Positions 1 through 7,573 of a stretch of DNA of 9,396 nt are shown here, piece after piece. The first letter of the stretch is position 1; every line of letters starts with the position of its first letter. The stretch is taken from contig JAIRWW010000027.1 of NCBI GenBank assembly GCA_031268685.1, positions 1 through 9,396 on the forward strand, written 5' to 3'. The notes under the pieces are model-generated. The model was not told where the DNA came from, made no database searches, and worked only from the letters and a program-made list of their open reading frames with translations. Both the position numbers and the translations under genes were made by a program. This DNA comes from Azoarcus sp. Lineage in GTDB: Bacteria > Pseudomonadota > Gammaproteobacteria > Burkholderiales > Rhodocyclaceae.

Positions 1-1
1 C

Positions 2-124
2 GCAAATCCAGCGACGATTGTGGCGGACATTACGATCGACCTGCACGCTGTACGCGATGATTCAATCCGAAACGTCTCCTTGTTCGAGCATTACGTCTCT
101 GATGTGCGCAAAGCATTGAGCTAG
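2..124 (+). CDS. 3' end of an unrecognised protein gene
   Basis: An open frame enters from the left edge (first full codon at base 2) and runs 40 codons to a TAG at 122-124. The visible tail is mixed and soluble-looking, ending in VSDVRKALS, with no membrane segment or motif I can assign. I do not recognise the family. Its base composition is clearly more AT-rich than the genes from ansB onward, and it lies on the 3' side of the tRNA-Cys gene, where integrated elements commonly sit. This suggests, but does not show, that it belongs to acquired DNA. A possible weak stem-loop follows the stop. The frame could also be a chance opening, since only 40 codons are visible. Confidence 0.45.
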   Translation, partial: ANPATIVADITIDLHAVRDDSIRNVSLFEHYVSDVRKALS

Positions 125-129
125 GTGTT

Positions 130-146
130 TAGTCACGAGACTATTT
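130..146 (+). terminator. weak stem-loop after the partial gene, possible terminator
   Basis: A perfect 5-bp stem (TAGTC with GACTA) closes a 4-base ACGA loop and is followed directly by TTT. It starts 6 bases after the stop codon of the upstream partial gene. The stem is short and AT-rich and the T run is only three bases, so it would be a weak intrinsic terminator at best. The position is the main reason for listing it. Confidence 0.25.
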
Positions 147-252
147 CCGAACACATACTATATTGAGGCGCATCGGGTTTCCCATTATGTCAACTTCCGC
201 TAAATAATCAGACAGTTAACTTAGTGCTGGACTGTGCTTCAGTGCGAGATTC

Positions 253-326
253 TGGAGGCGCGAGCCGGAGTCGAACCGACCTACACGGATTTGCAATCCG
301 GTGCATAACCGCTTTGCTATCGCGCC
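253..326 (-). tRNA. tRNA-Cys (anticodon GCA)
   Basis: On the - strand this 74-base stretch folds as a complete cloverleaf. The acceptor arm GGCGCGA pairs with TCGCGCC. There is an A/G-rich D arm, an anticodon stem CCGGA/TCCGT around the loop with GCA, a T arm carrying GGTTCGACTCC, discriminator U73 (normal for bacterial tRNA-Cys) and an encoded CCA at 255-253. It closely resembles bacterial tRNA-Cys as I remember it. It decodes UGU/UGC. The gene stands alone: no second tRNA is visible beside it, unlike the glyW-cysT-leuZ cluster of enterics. A consensus TATAAT lies about 150 bases upstream. Its 3' end faces the AT-rich left edge of the window, a common attachment-site arrangement, but no repeat of the tRNA end was seen here. 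Confidence 0.97.
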
Positions 327-472
327 ATGAACTCTTTTCGATGACATACTCGCAAACGACTTCATGCCCAGCCAGGAAACTGCTCGGATACCTGTGGGGC
401 CGATAACGCGAGAGTGCAATAACGTGTTGATTTAAAATAGTTTTCTTGGGGTGTGCCTCAAAAACAGAGTGC

Positions 473-502
473 ATTATAGGCATGTTGTCGCGTGCAGAGC
501 AA
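473..502 (-). promoter_or_regulatory. probable promoter of the tRNA-Cys gene
   Basis: Reading the - strand, a perfect -10 box TATAAT lies at 478-473. A partial -35, TTGCTC, lies at 502-497, giving an 18-base spacer. Transcription would start near base 467 and run about 140 bases before the tRNA 5' end at 326. That is a long leader for a single tRNA. I see no second RNA or convincing gene in it. The -10 match is exact, but the -35 shares only its first three bases with consensus, so assignment rests on the -10 box and on the tRNA being the only gene downstream. Confidence 0.5.
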
Positions 503-590
503 GCAGGGCCAAACGGCGGGCGCGATTCAAACTGATATATCAAGCAGTGTGGGTACGCCACCATGCACTGGGGCGTTTGGGCCGTTGTTG

Positions 591-780
591 GACGAGGTAG
601 CGATGGGCGTTCTCGATCTCGCCTGGAACGGAAACGCTTGTTTATCAGCGACGTCAGCCATGAGCTGCGCACGCCGCTGATGGTTATAGCCACCTCTTGC
701 GAATTGTTGGAGACCGCCGTATCTCCAGGCGCGAGCAGGCCGGACGCATTGCGCGCGGAGTGGCGGCGGCGCCCGCTTTC
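591..780 (+). pseudogene. remnant of a sensor histidine kinase (HisKA H-box region), frameshifted
   Basis: Bases 620-727 translate to RLERKRLFISDVSHELRTPL and continue MVIATSCELLET. This is the dimerisation/phospho-acceptor (HisKA) segment of a sensor histidine kinase, with the H-box histidine codon at 659-661. The homology then moves to another frame: bases 730-759 read REQAGRIARG, which fits the second HisKA helix, so at least one frameshift separates the two parts. Just upstream, bases 591-623 in yet another frame read DEVAMGVLDLA, which might be the end of a HAMP-like linker; this is weaker. No sensor region, membrane segment or HATPase domain is present, and the homology stops where the convergent asparaginase gene ends. 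I infer a fragment cut at both ends and decaying. Bases 503-590 show nothing I can assign. Confidence 0.7.
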
Positions 781-1885
781 AGCAGTAGTCGAACATCTTC
801 TGTATCTCGCCGGGTTCCTGCGTCCTGGTCAAGGCCAGTTGCAGCAGCACTCTCGCTTTCTGTGGATTGAGCGTGCCGGCGGCGACGAAACCGTAACGGG
901 CATCGTCCAGTTCGATGCCGCGCATCGTCGGCCCGGCGGCGACTCTGGAAGACCTCACCACGGCAATGCCGCGGCTGGCGGCATCGGCGAGAGCGGCAAG
1001 CACTTCGTGGTAAAGGTTGCCGTTGCCCACGCCAGCGGAAACGATCCCCCGGTATTGCGCCTCGACCAGCGCCGTCACCGGCAGTGCCGGAGCGTTGGCG
1101 TGACCATAGACGATGCCGACGGCAGGCAGCATGTCCAGGCCGGAAACATCGAATTCGGGGTGTTGACGCGCCGAGGTATGGTCAGCGCGGTGGTCGGAGC
1201 TGCGCCAGTAAAACACGCGGCCGTCGTGTACTTGCCCGAGCGGTCCGAAATTCGGCGCGGCGAATGCTTGCACAGCCGTAGTCGATACCTTGGTGACGTC
1301 GCGCGCCTCGAACACGTTGCCGTTCATGGCGACCAGCACGCCGCGCGCGGCGGAATCGGGGCTGGATGCTACGACGACGGCATCGAACAGATTGGCCGGC
1401 CCGTCGGCGCCGACGGCGTTGGCGGGTCGCATCGCGCCCACCAGCACCACGGGCTTGCCGCTTGGCACCGTCAGGTCGAGGAAATAAGCGGTTTCTTCGA
1501 GCGTGTCGGTGCCATGGGTGATGATAATGCCGTCGACATCAGCGCGCGTGAGCAGCTCATTGACTCTGTGTACGAGTTTGAGCCAGGTTTTTTCGTCCAT
1601 GTCCTGCGAGCCGATGTTTGTCACTTGCTCGCTGCTGATGTTGGCCAGGCCGCGCATGGTCGGCACCGCGCCGATCAGCGCCTCGATGCCTTGTTCGCCC
1701 GCCTGATAATGCGGCCCCGCGCCTGTCTGCCTGCCCGCGATTGTGCCGCCGGTGGCGAGGATGTGGATATTGGGCAAACCGCGCGGGCTGGCGGTGTTTT
1801 CCGCCGTCTTTGTATTTTTGTCTTCCCGCGTATGTGCGGGGAAGAAACCGGACACGGCTTGTTTCAATCTGCCGAAATACCCCAT
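779..1885 (-). CDS. ansB: type II-like L-asparaginase (asparaginase/glutaminase family)
   Basis: The predicted enzyme hydrolyses L-asparagine (possibly also glutamine) to aspartate and ammonia. In the 368-residue product the family motifs are in order: LATGGTIAG with nucleophile Thr48, Tyr60 in the flexible lid, GSQDM at 92-96, HGTDTLEET with Thr126/Asp127, VGAMRP at 149-154, ADGPANL, DVTK with Lys199, and GVGNGNLY near 286-292. All catalytic positions are present. The start at 1885 is chosen because GGAGAA lies 8 bases upstream and an extension to 2044 adds only unlikely sequence. The roughly 38 residues before the domain are polar and charged after a short amphipathic start, with no hydrophobic signal-peptide core. 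This is odd, because enzymes of this subtype are usually periplasmic. The gene stands alone, divergent from hemA. The assignment to the family is firm; the subtype and location are less so. Confidence 0.9.
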   Translation of the reverse strand: MGYFGRLKQAVSGFFPAHTREDKNTKTAENTASPRGLPNIHILATGGTIAGRQTGAGPHYQAGEQGIEALIGAVPTMRGLANISSEQVTNIGSQDMDEKTWLKLVHRVNELLTRADVDGIIITHGTDTLEETAYFLDLTVPSGKPVVLVGAMRPANAVGADGPANLFDAVVVASSPDSAARGVLVAMNGNVFEARDVTKVSTTAVQAFAAPNFGPLGQVHDGRVFYWRSSDHRADHTSARQHPEFDVSGLDMLPAVGIVYGHANAPALPVTALVEAQYRGIVSAGVGNGNLYHEVLAALADAASRGIAVVRSSRVAAGPTMRGIELDDARYGFVAAGTLNPQKARVLLQLALTRTQEPGEIQKMFDYC

Positions 1886-1931
1886 TGCAAGTTCTCCGCG
1901 TTTGCGCCTGATTGGCGACGATCTTGTTTGG

Positions 1932-1940
1932 ATAGTAGCA
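1932..1940 (-). promoter_or_regulatory. possible extended -10 promoter for the asparaginase gene
   Basis: On the - strand the bases read TGC followed by TACTAT, an extended -10 arrangement (TGn plus a 4-of-6 match to TATAAT). No good -35 hexamer lies 16-18 bases further upstream, which extended -10 promoters tolerate. Transcription would begin near base 1925, giving a leader of about 40 bases and leaving the GGAGAA ribosome binding site intact. Confidence 0.35.
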
Positions 1941-2127
1941 GAGTCGCCGCGTCGGAATGCGGCATTACATGGGGCGGGATAAACTGATGAATGCCCGAAC
2001 CGGCCCGGTCTGGATGCGCGGGATGCCGTGCAAACTGGCAGCAATGCGCAAGATCGGGCAAGTGCGCTGCCGCCGCCATGATAAGATCACCGGCCCGGGT
2101 CGCCTGGACGTTTGTCTGGCGGGTTGT

Positions 2128-2144
2128 CCGGCCTTGCCGGTTTT
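2128..2144 (+). other. GC-rich hairpin with T run in the hemA leader
   Basis: CCGGC and GCCGG form a perfect 5-bp stem around a CTT loop, followed by TTTT at 2141-2144, 43 bases before the hemA start codon. The shape is that of a short intrinsic terminator or attenuator. A stem this small may simply be chance in GC-rich DNA, and nothing upstream in the window needs terminating on this strand. Confidence 0.25.
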
Positions 2145-2187
2145 GCGTCATCCGGTTTTTACCGCCCGACTTCCAACGCCACTCTGT

Positions 2188-3444
2188 ATGCAGCTCTACG
2201 CTCTGGGCCTGAACCATCACACTGCTCCGCTCGCCATCCGCGAACAAGTGGTGTTTGCGGCTGGCTGCCTGGATCGCGCCTTGCGCGATCTGACGGACGG
2301 CCCGGTGGTGCGCGAGGCGGCGATTTTGTCGACCTGTAATCGCACCGAACTATATTTCGCTTCCGAAGCGCCGCAATATGCGGCGGACTGGCTGGCGCGC
2401 TTCCATAGCCTGCCGCTTGGCGACATCTCGCCTTATCTCTATTCGCATCCGGCGCGCGAAGCGGTGCGCCACATCTTCCGGGTGGCGAGCGGCCTGGATT
2501 CGATGGTGCTGGGCGAACCGCAAATCCTGGGGCAAGTGAAAGACGCCGTGCATAAGGCCGAAGAAGCGGGCACTCTCGGTACTTTATTGCACAGGCTTTT
2601 CCAGAGCAGTTTTGCAGTGGCAAAAGAAGTGCGCTCGACCACAGCGATAGGCGCCAACATTGTGTCGATGGCCGCGGCGGCAGTGCATTTGGCGGAGCGC
2701 GTTTTCGAGCGCATCGGCGACCAGCACGTTATTTTTATCGGCGCGGGCGAAATGATCGAACTGTGTGTGGCGCATTTTGCCGGAGAAAAACCGCGCTCCA
2801 TCACCATAGCCAACCGCAGCGGCCAGCGCGCCCATGCGCTGGCCGAACGCTTCGGCGCGCAGACCCTGAGTATGGAAGCCCTCGCCGGGGCGCTGCCGAA
2901 ATTCGACATCGTAGTGTCCTGTACGGCCTCGCCCCTGCCCATCGTCGGGCTTGGGATGGTCGAACGCGCGGTAAAGGCGCGCAGGCACCGGCCCATGGTG
3001 ATGGTCGACCTGGCCGTGCCGCGCGACATCGAACCCGAAGTGCTCGGACTCGACGACGTCTTTCTCTACACCATCGACGATCTCGCCCAAGTGGTCGAAA
3101 CTGGGCTGGAGTCGCGCCAACAGGCGGTAGTGGAAGCCGAAGGCATTATCGATAGCCATGTAGATGGCTTTCTGCATTGGATGCAGGCGCGCGACGCTGT
3201 GCCTGCTATCCGCGCCCTGCGCCAGTACGCCGAATCTGTGCGCGAAGCCGAACTGGATCGCGCCCTGAAACTGCTCGCGCGCGGCGACGATCCCGGCCAT
3301 GTACTCGATGCGCTTTCGCACGGCCTCGCCAACAAGCTGATGCACGGGCCGACGGCTTACCTGAACCGGGCCGAAGGCGAAAATCGCGCCGAAGCCGGGC
3401 GTATCGTCCAGCAATTATTCAAGCTTCCAGGCAGTTCCCAATGA
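2188..3444 (+). CDS. hemA: glutamyl-tRNA reductase
   Basis: It reduces glutamyl-tRNA(Glu) with NADPH to glutamate-1-semialdehyde, the committed step of the C5 route to 5-aminolevulinate and haem, in the cytoplasm. The 418-residue product opens [14 protein letters not shown], the usual start of the family. The catalytic cysteine is Cys50 in [19 protein letters not shown] is at 109-118, and the NADPH-binding loop GAGEM is at 185-189. The C-terminal dimerisation helices include [11 protein letters not shown]. The start at ATG 2188 is fixed by family alignment; no Shine-Dalgarno sequence precedes it, so initiation may be weak or need other features. Length is normal. It is the first gene of a cluster with prfA, whose start codon overlaps its stop by four bases. 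Haem feedback on HemA stability is known in enterics, but nothing in this sequence demonstrates it. Confidence 0.98.
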   Translation: MQLYALGLNHHTAPLAIREQVVFAAGCLDRALRDLTDGPVVREAAILSTCNRTELYFASEAPQYAADWLARFHSLPLGDISPYLYSHPAREAVRHIFRVASGLDSMVLGEPQILGQVKDAVHKAEEAGTLGTLLHRLFQSSFAVAKEVRSTTAIGANIVSMAAAAVHLAERVFERIGDQHVIFIGAGEMIELCVAHFAGEKPRSITIANRSGQRAHALAERFGAQTLSMEALAGALPKFDIVVSCTASPLPIVGLGMVERAVKARRHRPMVMVDLAVPRDIEPEVLGLDDVFLYTIDDLAQVVETGLESRQQAVVEAEGIIDSHVDGFLHWMQARDAVPAIRALRQYAESVREAELDRALKLLARGDDPGHVLDALSHGLANKLMHGPTAYLNRAEGENRAEAGRIVQQLFKLPGSSQ

Positions 3445-4523
3445 AGCCCAGCATCCGCGACAAGCTCGACCGCCTCGCCGACCGCCTTGTCGAACTCGAC
3501 CTCGAACTGGGTGGCGAAGCCGCCGCGCGCGACATTGACCGTTACCGCGAACTCTCGCGCGAACGGGCCGAAATCGAGCCGGTGACGGCGCTCTACCGCG
3601 AGTTGCGCCGCCACGAGGCCGATTGTTCCGCCGCGCTCGATCTGATCGCCGACCCTGAAATGCGCGAACTGGCCGAAACCGAGCTTGCCTCGGGCCAGGC
3701 GCGCTGCGCCGAACTCGAAGACGAACTGCAACGCGCGCTACTGCCGCGCGACCCCAACGACGAGCGCAACATCTTCCTCGAAATACGTGCGGGCACGGGC
3801 GGCGAAGAAGCAGCGCTTTTTGCCGCCGACCTGCTGCGGATGTATGTTCGCTACGCCGAACGCCAGCGTTGGAGAGTCGAAATCATCTCCGCCAGCGAAT
3901 CCGGCCTTGGCGGCTATCGCGAAGTCATCGTCCGCATCGCGGGCGCGGGCGCATGGTCGCGGCTGAAGTTTGAATCCGGCGGCCATCGTGTGCAGCGCGT
4001 CCCCGTCACCGAAACCCAGGGCCGGATTCACACCTCGGCTTGCACCGTAGCGGTCATGCCCGAAGCAGGCGAACTGGAAACGCTGGAAATCAACCCCGCC
4101 GACCTGCGCATCGACACCTTCCGCGCCTCCGGCGCAGGCGGGCAACACATCAACAAAACCGACTCAGCCGTGCGCATCACCCATCTGCCGACAGGTCTCG
4201 TTGTGGAATGCCAGGCCGAACGCAGCCAGCACAGCAACAAGGCGCGGGCGCTCGCGGTGCTTGCCGCGCGGCTGCACGATGCGCGCATGCGCGAACGCCA
4301 GAGGCTCGAAGCGGCGACGCGGCGCGACCTGATCGGCAGCGGCGACCGCTCCGAGCGCATCCGCACATACAATTTCCCGCAAGGGCGGCTGACCGACCAC
4401 CGCATCAATCTCACCCTCTACCGGCTCGACGCAGTGCTGGACGGCGACATCGGCGACATCATTGCCGCCCTGGCGCTTGAATACCAGACCGGACAATTGG
4501 CGGCGCTAGCGGAAGAAACATGA
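3441..4523 (+). CDS. prfA: peptide chain release factor 1 (RF1)
   Basis: RF1 recognises UAA and UAG in the ribosomal A site and triggers peptide release. The 360-residue product has the full family layout: a helical N-terminal domain (about 1-105), then [14 protein letters not shown] at 115-128, GGHRVQRVP running into the codon-reading tripeptide PVT at 188-190 (the P-x-T of RF1, not the SPF of RF2), and the GGQ catalytic loop at 233-235 within [14 protein letters not shown]. These positions match my memory of E. coli RF1 numbering exactly. The gene starts in the ATGA shared with the hemA stop and ends in an ATGA shared with prmC. No clear ribosome binding site precedes it, which fits translational coupling to hemA. 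Gln235 is the expected substrate of the product of the next gene. Confidence 0.98.
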   Translation: MKPSIRDKLDRLADRLVELDLELGGEAAARDIDRYRELSRERAEIEPVTALYRELRRHEADCSAALDLIADPEMRELAETELASGQARCAELEDELQRALLPRDPNDERNIFLEIRAGTGGEEAALFAADLLRMYVRYAERQRWRVEIISASESGLGGYREVIVRIAGAGAWSRLKFESGGHRVQRVPVTETQGRIHTSACTVAVMPEAGELETLEINPADLRIDTFRASGAGGQHINKTDSAVRITHLPTGLVVECQAERSQHSNKARALAVLAARLHDARMRERQRLEAATRRDLIGSGDRSERIRTYNFPQGRLTDHRINLTLYRLDAVLDGDIGDIIAALALEYQTGQLAALAEET

Positions 4524-5374
4524 GCGCGGCAAGCGATCTGGCCGGCGCCCTGGCCTGGGCGAGAAAGCATATCGTCCCCTCGGAAGCGCGTCTGCTGCTG
4601 CGGCACGTCCACCGCTGTCAAGCCGCGCAGCTCGCCGCCTGGCCCGAGGAAGCCCTGCCCGCCGTGGAGTGGGAGACCTTCCGCCGTCTGGTCGAACGGC
4701 GCGAGGCTGGCGAGCCGCTCGCCTACCTCACCGGTCTGCGCGAATTCTACGGACGCGATTTTCTCGTTACCCCGGCGGTGCTGATCCCGCGCCCTGAAAC
4801 CGAACTACTCATAGATCTGGCCCTGTCCCGTTTCTCCGAAGAACCGCGCCTGAAAGCGCTCGACCTCGGCACGGGTTCCGGCGTATTGGCGATCACCCTG
4901 GCGCTGGAACTGGATTGCGCCGAAATCACCGCGCTCGACCAGTCGAATGAAGCATTGGAAGTGGCTAAATCAAACGCCGCGCGCCTGGGCGCAAACCTCG
5001 CCTTTCTGCGTAGCGACTGGTATGCGGCGCTGGGCGGCGAACGCTACCAGCTCATCGTCGCCAATCCGCCCTACATTGCCGAAGGCGATCCGCACCTCGC
5101 CATGGGCGACCTGCGTTTCGAGCCGCGCGCGGCGCTGGCCGCTGGAGAAAACGGCCTCGCCAGCCTTGCGCACATCATCTCCGGCGCGGGGCGTCACCTT
5201 GAGGACGGCGGCTGGCTACTCATGGAACATGGCTACGACCAATCCGCCGCCGTGCGCGGACTGCTGGCCGACGCCGCTTTTACAGACATTGCCTCATGGC
5301 CCGATCTGGCCGGTATCGACCGTGTTTCGGGCGGACGCTGGGCGGGAATGCCGCGTGAGGAAGGCGCGGGATGA
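4520..5374 (+). CDS. prmC: release factor glutamine N5-methyltransferase
   Basis: PrmC (HemK) transfers a methyl group from S-adenosylmethionine to the GGQ glutamine of release factors RF1 and RF2, raising their release activity. The 284-residue product has an N-terminal helical substrate-binding domain (about 1-85), the linker [12 protein letters not shown] at 84-95, the SAM-binding loop DLGTGSG at 115-121, and the catalytic NPPY at 182-185, followed by [13 protein letters not shown], all standard for the family. Its start overlaps the prfA stop as ATGA, with GGAAG at 4511-4515 as a ribosome binding site, so RF1 and its modifying enzyme are probably made together. Length is normal. PrmB at the right edge is a paralogue acting on uL3; the lack of a PrmB-type N-terminus and the prfA linkage favour PrmC here. 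Confidence 0.97.
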   Translation: MSAASDLAGALAWARKHIVPSEARLLLRHVHRCQAAQLAAWPEEALPAVEWETFRRLVERREAGEPLAYLTGLREFYGRDFLVTPAVLIPRPETELLIDLALSRFSEEPRLKALDLGTGSGVLAITLALELDCAEITALDQSNEALEVAKSNAARLGANLAFLRSDWYAALGGERYQLIVANPPYIAEGDPHLAMGDLRFEPRAALAAGENGLASLAHIISGAGRHLEDGGWLLMEHGYDQSAAVRGLLADAAFTDIASWPDLAGIDRVSGGRWAGMPREEGAG

Positions 5375-5447
5375 TTTCGTTCAACAAGTATGTGTATGTC
5401 GAAGCGCCTTGCGTGTATCGGGCTTCGTCTGCTGCCCGCATGCTGAA

Positions 5448-5453
5448 TATAAT
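5448..5453 (+). promoter_or_regulatory. possible -10 box for the dapD cluster
   Basis: A perfect TATAAT lies 91 bases before the dapD start codon, in the only gap between the two + strand gene clusters. The best -35 candidate is TTCGTC at 5424-5429 with an 18-base spacer, a poor match. Transcription would start near base 5460 and include the hairpin at 5482-5498. An internal promoter here would let the dapD cluster run independently of hemA-prfA-prmC. Confidence 0.4.
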
Positions 5454-5481
5454 GTGACGCCGCCGCTTGGGGCTTTCCCGC

Positions 5482-5498
5482 CCGCCACATGTTGGCGG
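5482..5498 (+). other. hairpin in the dapD leader
   Basis: CCGCCA and TGGCGG form a perfect 6-bp stem around a 5-base CATGT loop. The bases that follow are CTTTCC, not a proper T run, so I do not call it a terminator. It could loosely end prmC transcripts or structure the dapD leader, or be incidental. No lysine riboswitch can fit or is seen in this short gap. Confidence 0.3.
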
Positions 5499-5543
5499 CT
5501 TTCCAGCAGAAGTTTTTACTTTCGTTTTCCCCGGGGAACATTC

Positions 5544-6362
5544 ATGCAAGACATCCAGAAGATTATCGACGAGGCTTTCGAGAACCGCGCCAGCCTGTCG
5601 CCGCAGGCCGCGCCCGCCGAGGTGCGCGATGCGGTGGAAGCCGTCATCGCCGGTCTCGATTCCGGCTCCCTGCGCGTGGCCGAGAAGAAGGACGGGCAGT
5701 GGGCCGTCAACCAGTGGATCAAAAAGGCGGTGCTGATCTCGTTCCGCCTGCGCGACAACGAACCGTCCGGCGCTGGCGGCCTCGGGTTTTTCGACAAGGT
5801 GCCAACCAAGTTCGGCGATTACACGCCGGAGCAATTCCGCGACGCAGGTTTTCGCGTGGTGCCGCCCGCCGTGGCGCGGCGAGGCAGCTTCATCGGCAAG
5901 AATGTGGTGCTGATGCCTTCTTACGTGAACATCGGAGCGCGGATCGACGAGGGGACGATGGTCGATACCTGGGCCACCGTCGGCTCTTGCGCGCAGATCG
6001 GCAGGAACGTCCATCTTTCCGGCGGCGTCGGTATCGGCGGCGTGCTCGAACCGGTACAGGCCGGGCCGGTAATCATCGAGGACAATGTATTCATCGGCGC
6101 GCGCTCGGAGGTGGTCGAAGGCGTGATCGTGGAGGAGAACTCGGTGCTGTCGATGGGGGTATATATCGGGCAGAGCACGAAAATCTATGATCGTGAAAGC
6201 GGGCATGTCCACTACGGTCGTGTACCTGCGGGATCGGTAGTAGTGCCGGGTTCCCTGCCTTCCAGCGACGGACAATACAGTTTGTATTGCGCCGTAATCG
6301 TTAAAAGGGTGGATGCCCGCACGCGGGAGAAGACTTCGATCAACGATTTGCTGCGCACCTGA
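5544..6362 (+). CDS. dapD: 2,3,4,5-tetrahydropyridine-2,6-dicarboxylate N-succinyltransferase
   Basis: DapD transfers succinyl from succinyl-CoA to tetrahydrodipicolinate, opening the succinylase branch to meso-diaminopimelate (for peptidoglycan) and lysine. The 272-residue product is of normal length. It has a helical N-terminal domain (about 1-100) and then a left-handed beta-helix of hexapeptide repeats from about 105 to 235 ([50 protein letters not shown]). A C-terminal strand and tail end in TSINDLLRT. Asp141 and Glu189 sit where the catalytic pair is reported for this family. ATG 5544 is chosen over upstream in-frame starts because GGGGA lies six bases before it and homologous proteins begin at this point; the longer frame merely reads back through prmC. 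pilU follows after 33 bases, and dapE, acting two steps later, comes after that. Confidence 0.97.
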   Translation: MQDIQKIIDEAFENRASLSPQAAPAEVRDAVEAVIAGLDSGSLRVAEKKDGQWAVNQWIKKAVLISFRLRDNEPSGAGGLGFFDKVPTKFGDYTPEQFRDAGFRVVPPAVARRGSFIGKNVVLMPSYVNIGARIDEGTMVDTWATVGSCAQIGRNVHLSGGVGIGGVLEPVQAGPVIIEDNVFIGARSEVVEGVIVEENSVLSMGVYIGQSTKIYDRESGHVHYGRVPAGSVVVPGSLPSSDGQYSLYCAVIVKRVDARTREKTSINDLLRT

Positions 6363-6395
6363 TTTCGCGCCCTATCGTCCGAAGGGGAAAAGCCC

Positions 6396-7559
6396 GTGGT
6401 TTTCGACAAGCTGTTCACGCTCATGGCCGAGAAGCAGGCGTCGGATATTTTCATCACTGCGGGCGCTCCAATCCACATCAAAATCCAGGGGGTCTCCACG
6501 CCGGTCAATCAGTGGGTCATGCAGCCCGATGTAATAAAAAAGATGGTCTACGAGATGATGACGCCCGAGCAGATCGAGCGTTTCGAGCACGACCGGGAGT
6601 TCAATCTTTCCTTCGGGCGGCACGATCTCGGCAATTTCCGTATCAATCTGTTCTGGCAGCGCAATTCGGTGGCGGTCGTCGTGCGTTTCATCCAGGGGGT
6701 CATTCCGAGCGCCGAATCCCTGGGGCTGCCGCCGCTCCTCAATGAACTGGTCATGGCGAAGCGCGGTCTGGTGCTGGTCGTCGGGGCGACCGGGGCGGGC
6801 AAGTCGACGACGCTGGCTGCGATGTTGGATCACCGTATCCGCAATCGCACCGGACATGTGCTCACGGTCGAAGACCCGATCGAGTTTCTTTTCCGGCACA
6901 ACAAATCCATAGTCAATCAGCGCGAAGTCGGAATTGATACCCATAGTTGGGGCAACGCTCTGCGCAATGCAATGCGGCAAGCGCCGGATTGCATTCTAAT
7001 CGGGGAAATCCGCGACCGCGAAACCATGCAGGCGGCGCTGGCTTATTCGCAAACCGGCCATCTTTGTCTGGCGACGCTGCATGCCAATAATGCCTATCAT
7101 GCCCTGAACCGGATCGTAAATTTTTTCCCGCTCGAAAACCGGACGCTGCTTTATCTCGATCTGTCGGTCTCGCTGCGCGCCATCATCTCGCAACGCCTGG
7201 TTGCCGGGCACGACGGACAACGCATTCCCGCAGTAGAAATTCTGCTGAATACCCGGCACATTGCCGATCTCATCTACTCGGGCGAAATCGGGAGTATCAA
7301 AGAAGCTATGGAGCAAAGCCTCGCTCCCGGTTCACGGACTTTCGAGCAAGATTTGTATCGTCTCTACAACGAGGAGCTTATTTCTCTTGAGGAGGCGCTC
7401 GCCAATGCCGATTCGCCCACCAATCTGCACTGGCTGATAAACAATGGCGGCGCTGCCGTCCAGCGCAAGAAGAACACCGACGAGGAACTGCCCATCATGT
7501 CCGATCTGGAACAGCAGTCCGCGTCATTCCAGGATTTCGTCCTCGACAGGGATAACTGA
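6396..7559 (+). CDS. pilU: type IV pilus retraction ATPase PilU (PilT-like)
   Basis: PilU is a hexameric ATPase at the cytoplasmic base of type IV pili that assists PilT in pilus retraction. The 387-residue product has the PilT-family N-terminal domain (ASDIFITAG at 15-23), Walker [10 protein letters not shown] at 130-138, the aspartate box TVEDPIE at 157-163, Walker B ILIGEIRD around 200-207 with Glu204, and the histidine box TLHA at 227-230. The longer acidic C-terminal tail ending FVLDRDN and the ATLHANN sequence favour PilU over PilT. The usual family sequence AETGHL reads SQTGHL here, a small change. The start is GTG 6396, with AAGGGG at 6382-6387 upstream; it restores the normal PilU N-terminus. 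No pilT or other pilus gene is in the window. The gene lies between dapD and dapE, probably cotranscribed. Confidence 0.93.
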   Translation: MVFDKLFTLMAEKQASDIFITAGAPIHIKIQGVSTPVNQWVMQPDVIKKMVYEMMTPEQIERFEHDREFNLSFGRHDLGNFRINLFWQRNSVAVVVRFIQGVIPSAESLGLPPLLNELVMAKRGLVLVVGATGAGKSTTLAAMLDHRIRNRTGHVLTVEDPIEFLFRHNKSIVNQREVGIDTHSWGNALRNAMRQAPDCILIGEIRDRETMQAALAYSQTGHLCLATLHANNAYHALNRIVNFFPLENRTLLYLDLSVSLRAIISQRLVAGHDGQRIPAVEILLNTRHIADLIYSGEIGSIKEAMEQSLAPGSRTFEQDLYRLYNEELISLEEALANADSPTNLHWLINNGGAAVQRKKNTDEELPIMSDLEQQSASFQDFVLDRDN

Positions 7560-7573
7560 GGTACAGCGCGCGA

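Larger units (their letters stand above)
1886..2187. other. divergent intergenic region between the asparaginase gene and hemA
   Basis: These 302 bases hold no gene I can support. Frames open across them only as upstream extensions of hemA or of the asparaginase, and those extensions look unlike either family. The left part carries the ribosome binding site and possible extended -10 box for the asparaginase. For hemA, the best -10-like sequence is TAAGAT at 2082-2087, with no matching -35, so I do not call a promoter. A short GC-rich hairpin with a T run lies at 2128-2144. No operator-like palindrome stood out. Confidence 0.5.

Noticed and set aside
553..578. An imperfect inverted repeat (ACGCC with GGCGT) upstream of the kinase remnant, considered as an operator or NtrC-like site.
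   Set aside because: The arms are short, the centre does not fit a known operator, and no intact gene follows it.
208..693. A long - strand frame of 161 codons across the tRNA-Cys gene.
   Set aside because: It reads straight through the tRNA and its promoter and has no family resemblance; it is a chance open frame.
563..1987. A 474-codon + strand frame covering the asparaginase gene.
   Set aside because: Only its first 60 or so codons resemble a protein (the histidine kinase H-box). The rest is the antisense of the asparaginase coding sequence, so it is not one fused gene.
1957..2187. An in-frame upstream extension of hemA by 77 codons.
   Set aside because: Family members begin at the [14 protein letters not shown] start; the extension is low-complexity, unlike any HemA, and crosses the intergenic hairpin.
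2584..3414. A long - strand frame opposite hemA.
   Set aside because: It is the complementary shadow of a GC-rich, strongly conserved gene and shows no family motif.
5371..5457. A 28-codon frame starting in an ATGA overlap with the prmC stop.
   Set aside because: It mimics the coupling of the upstream genes, but it has no recognisable sequence, no ribosome binding site of its own, and its end overlaps the TATAAT box. Chance is the simpler reading.
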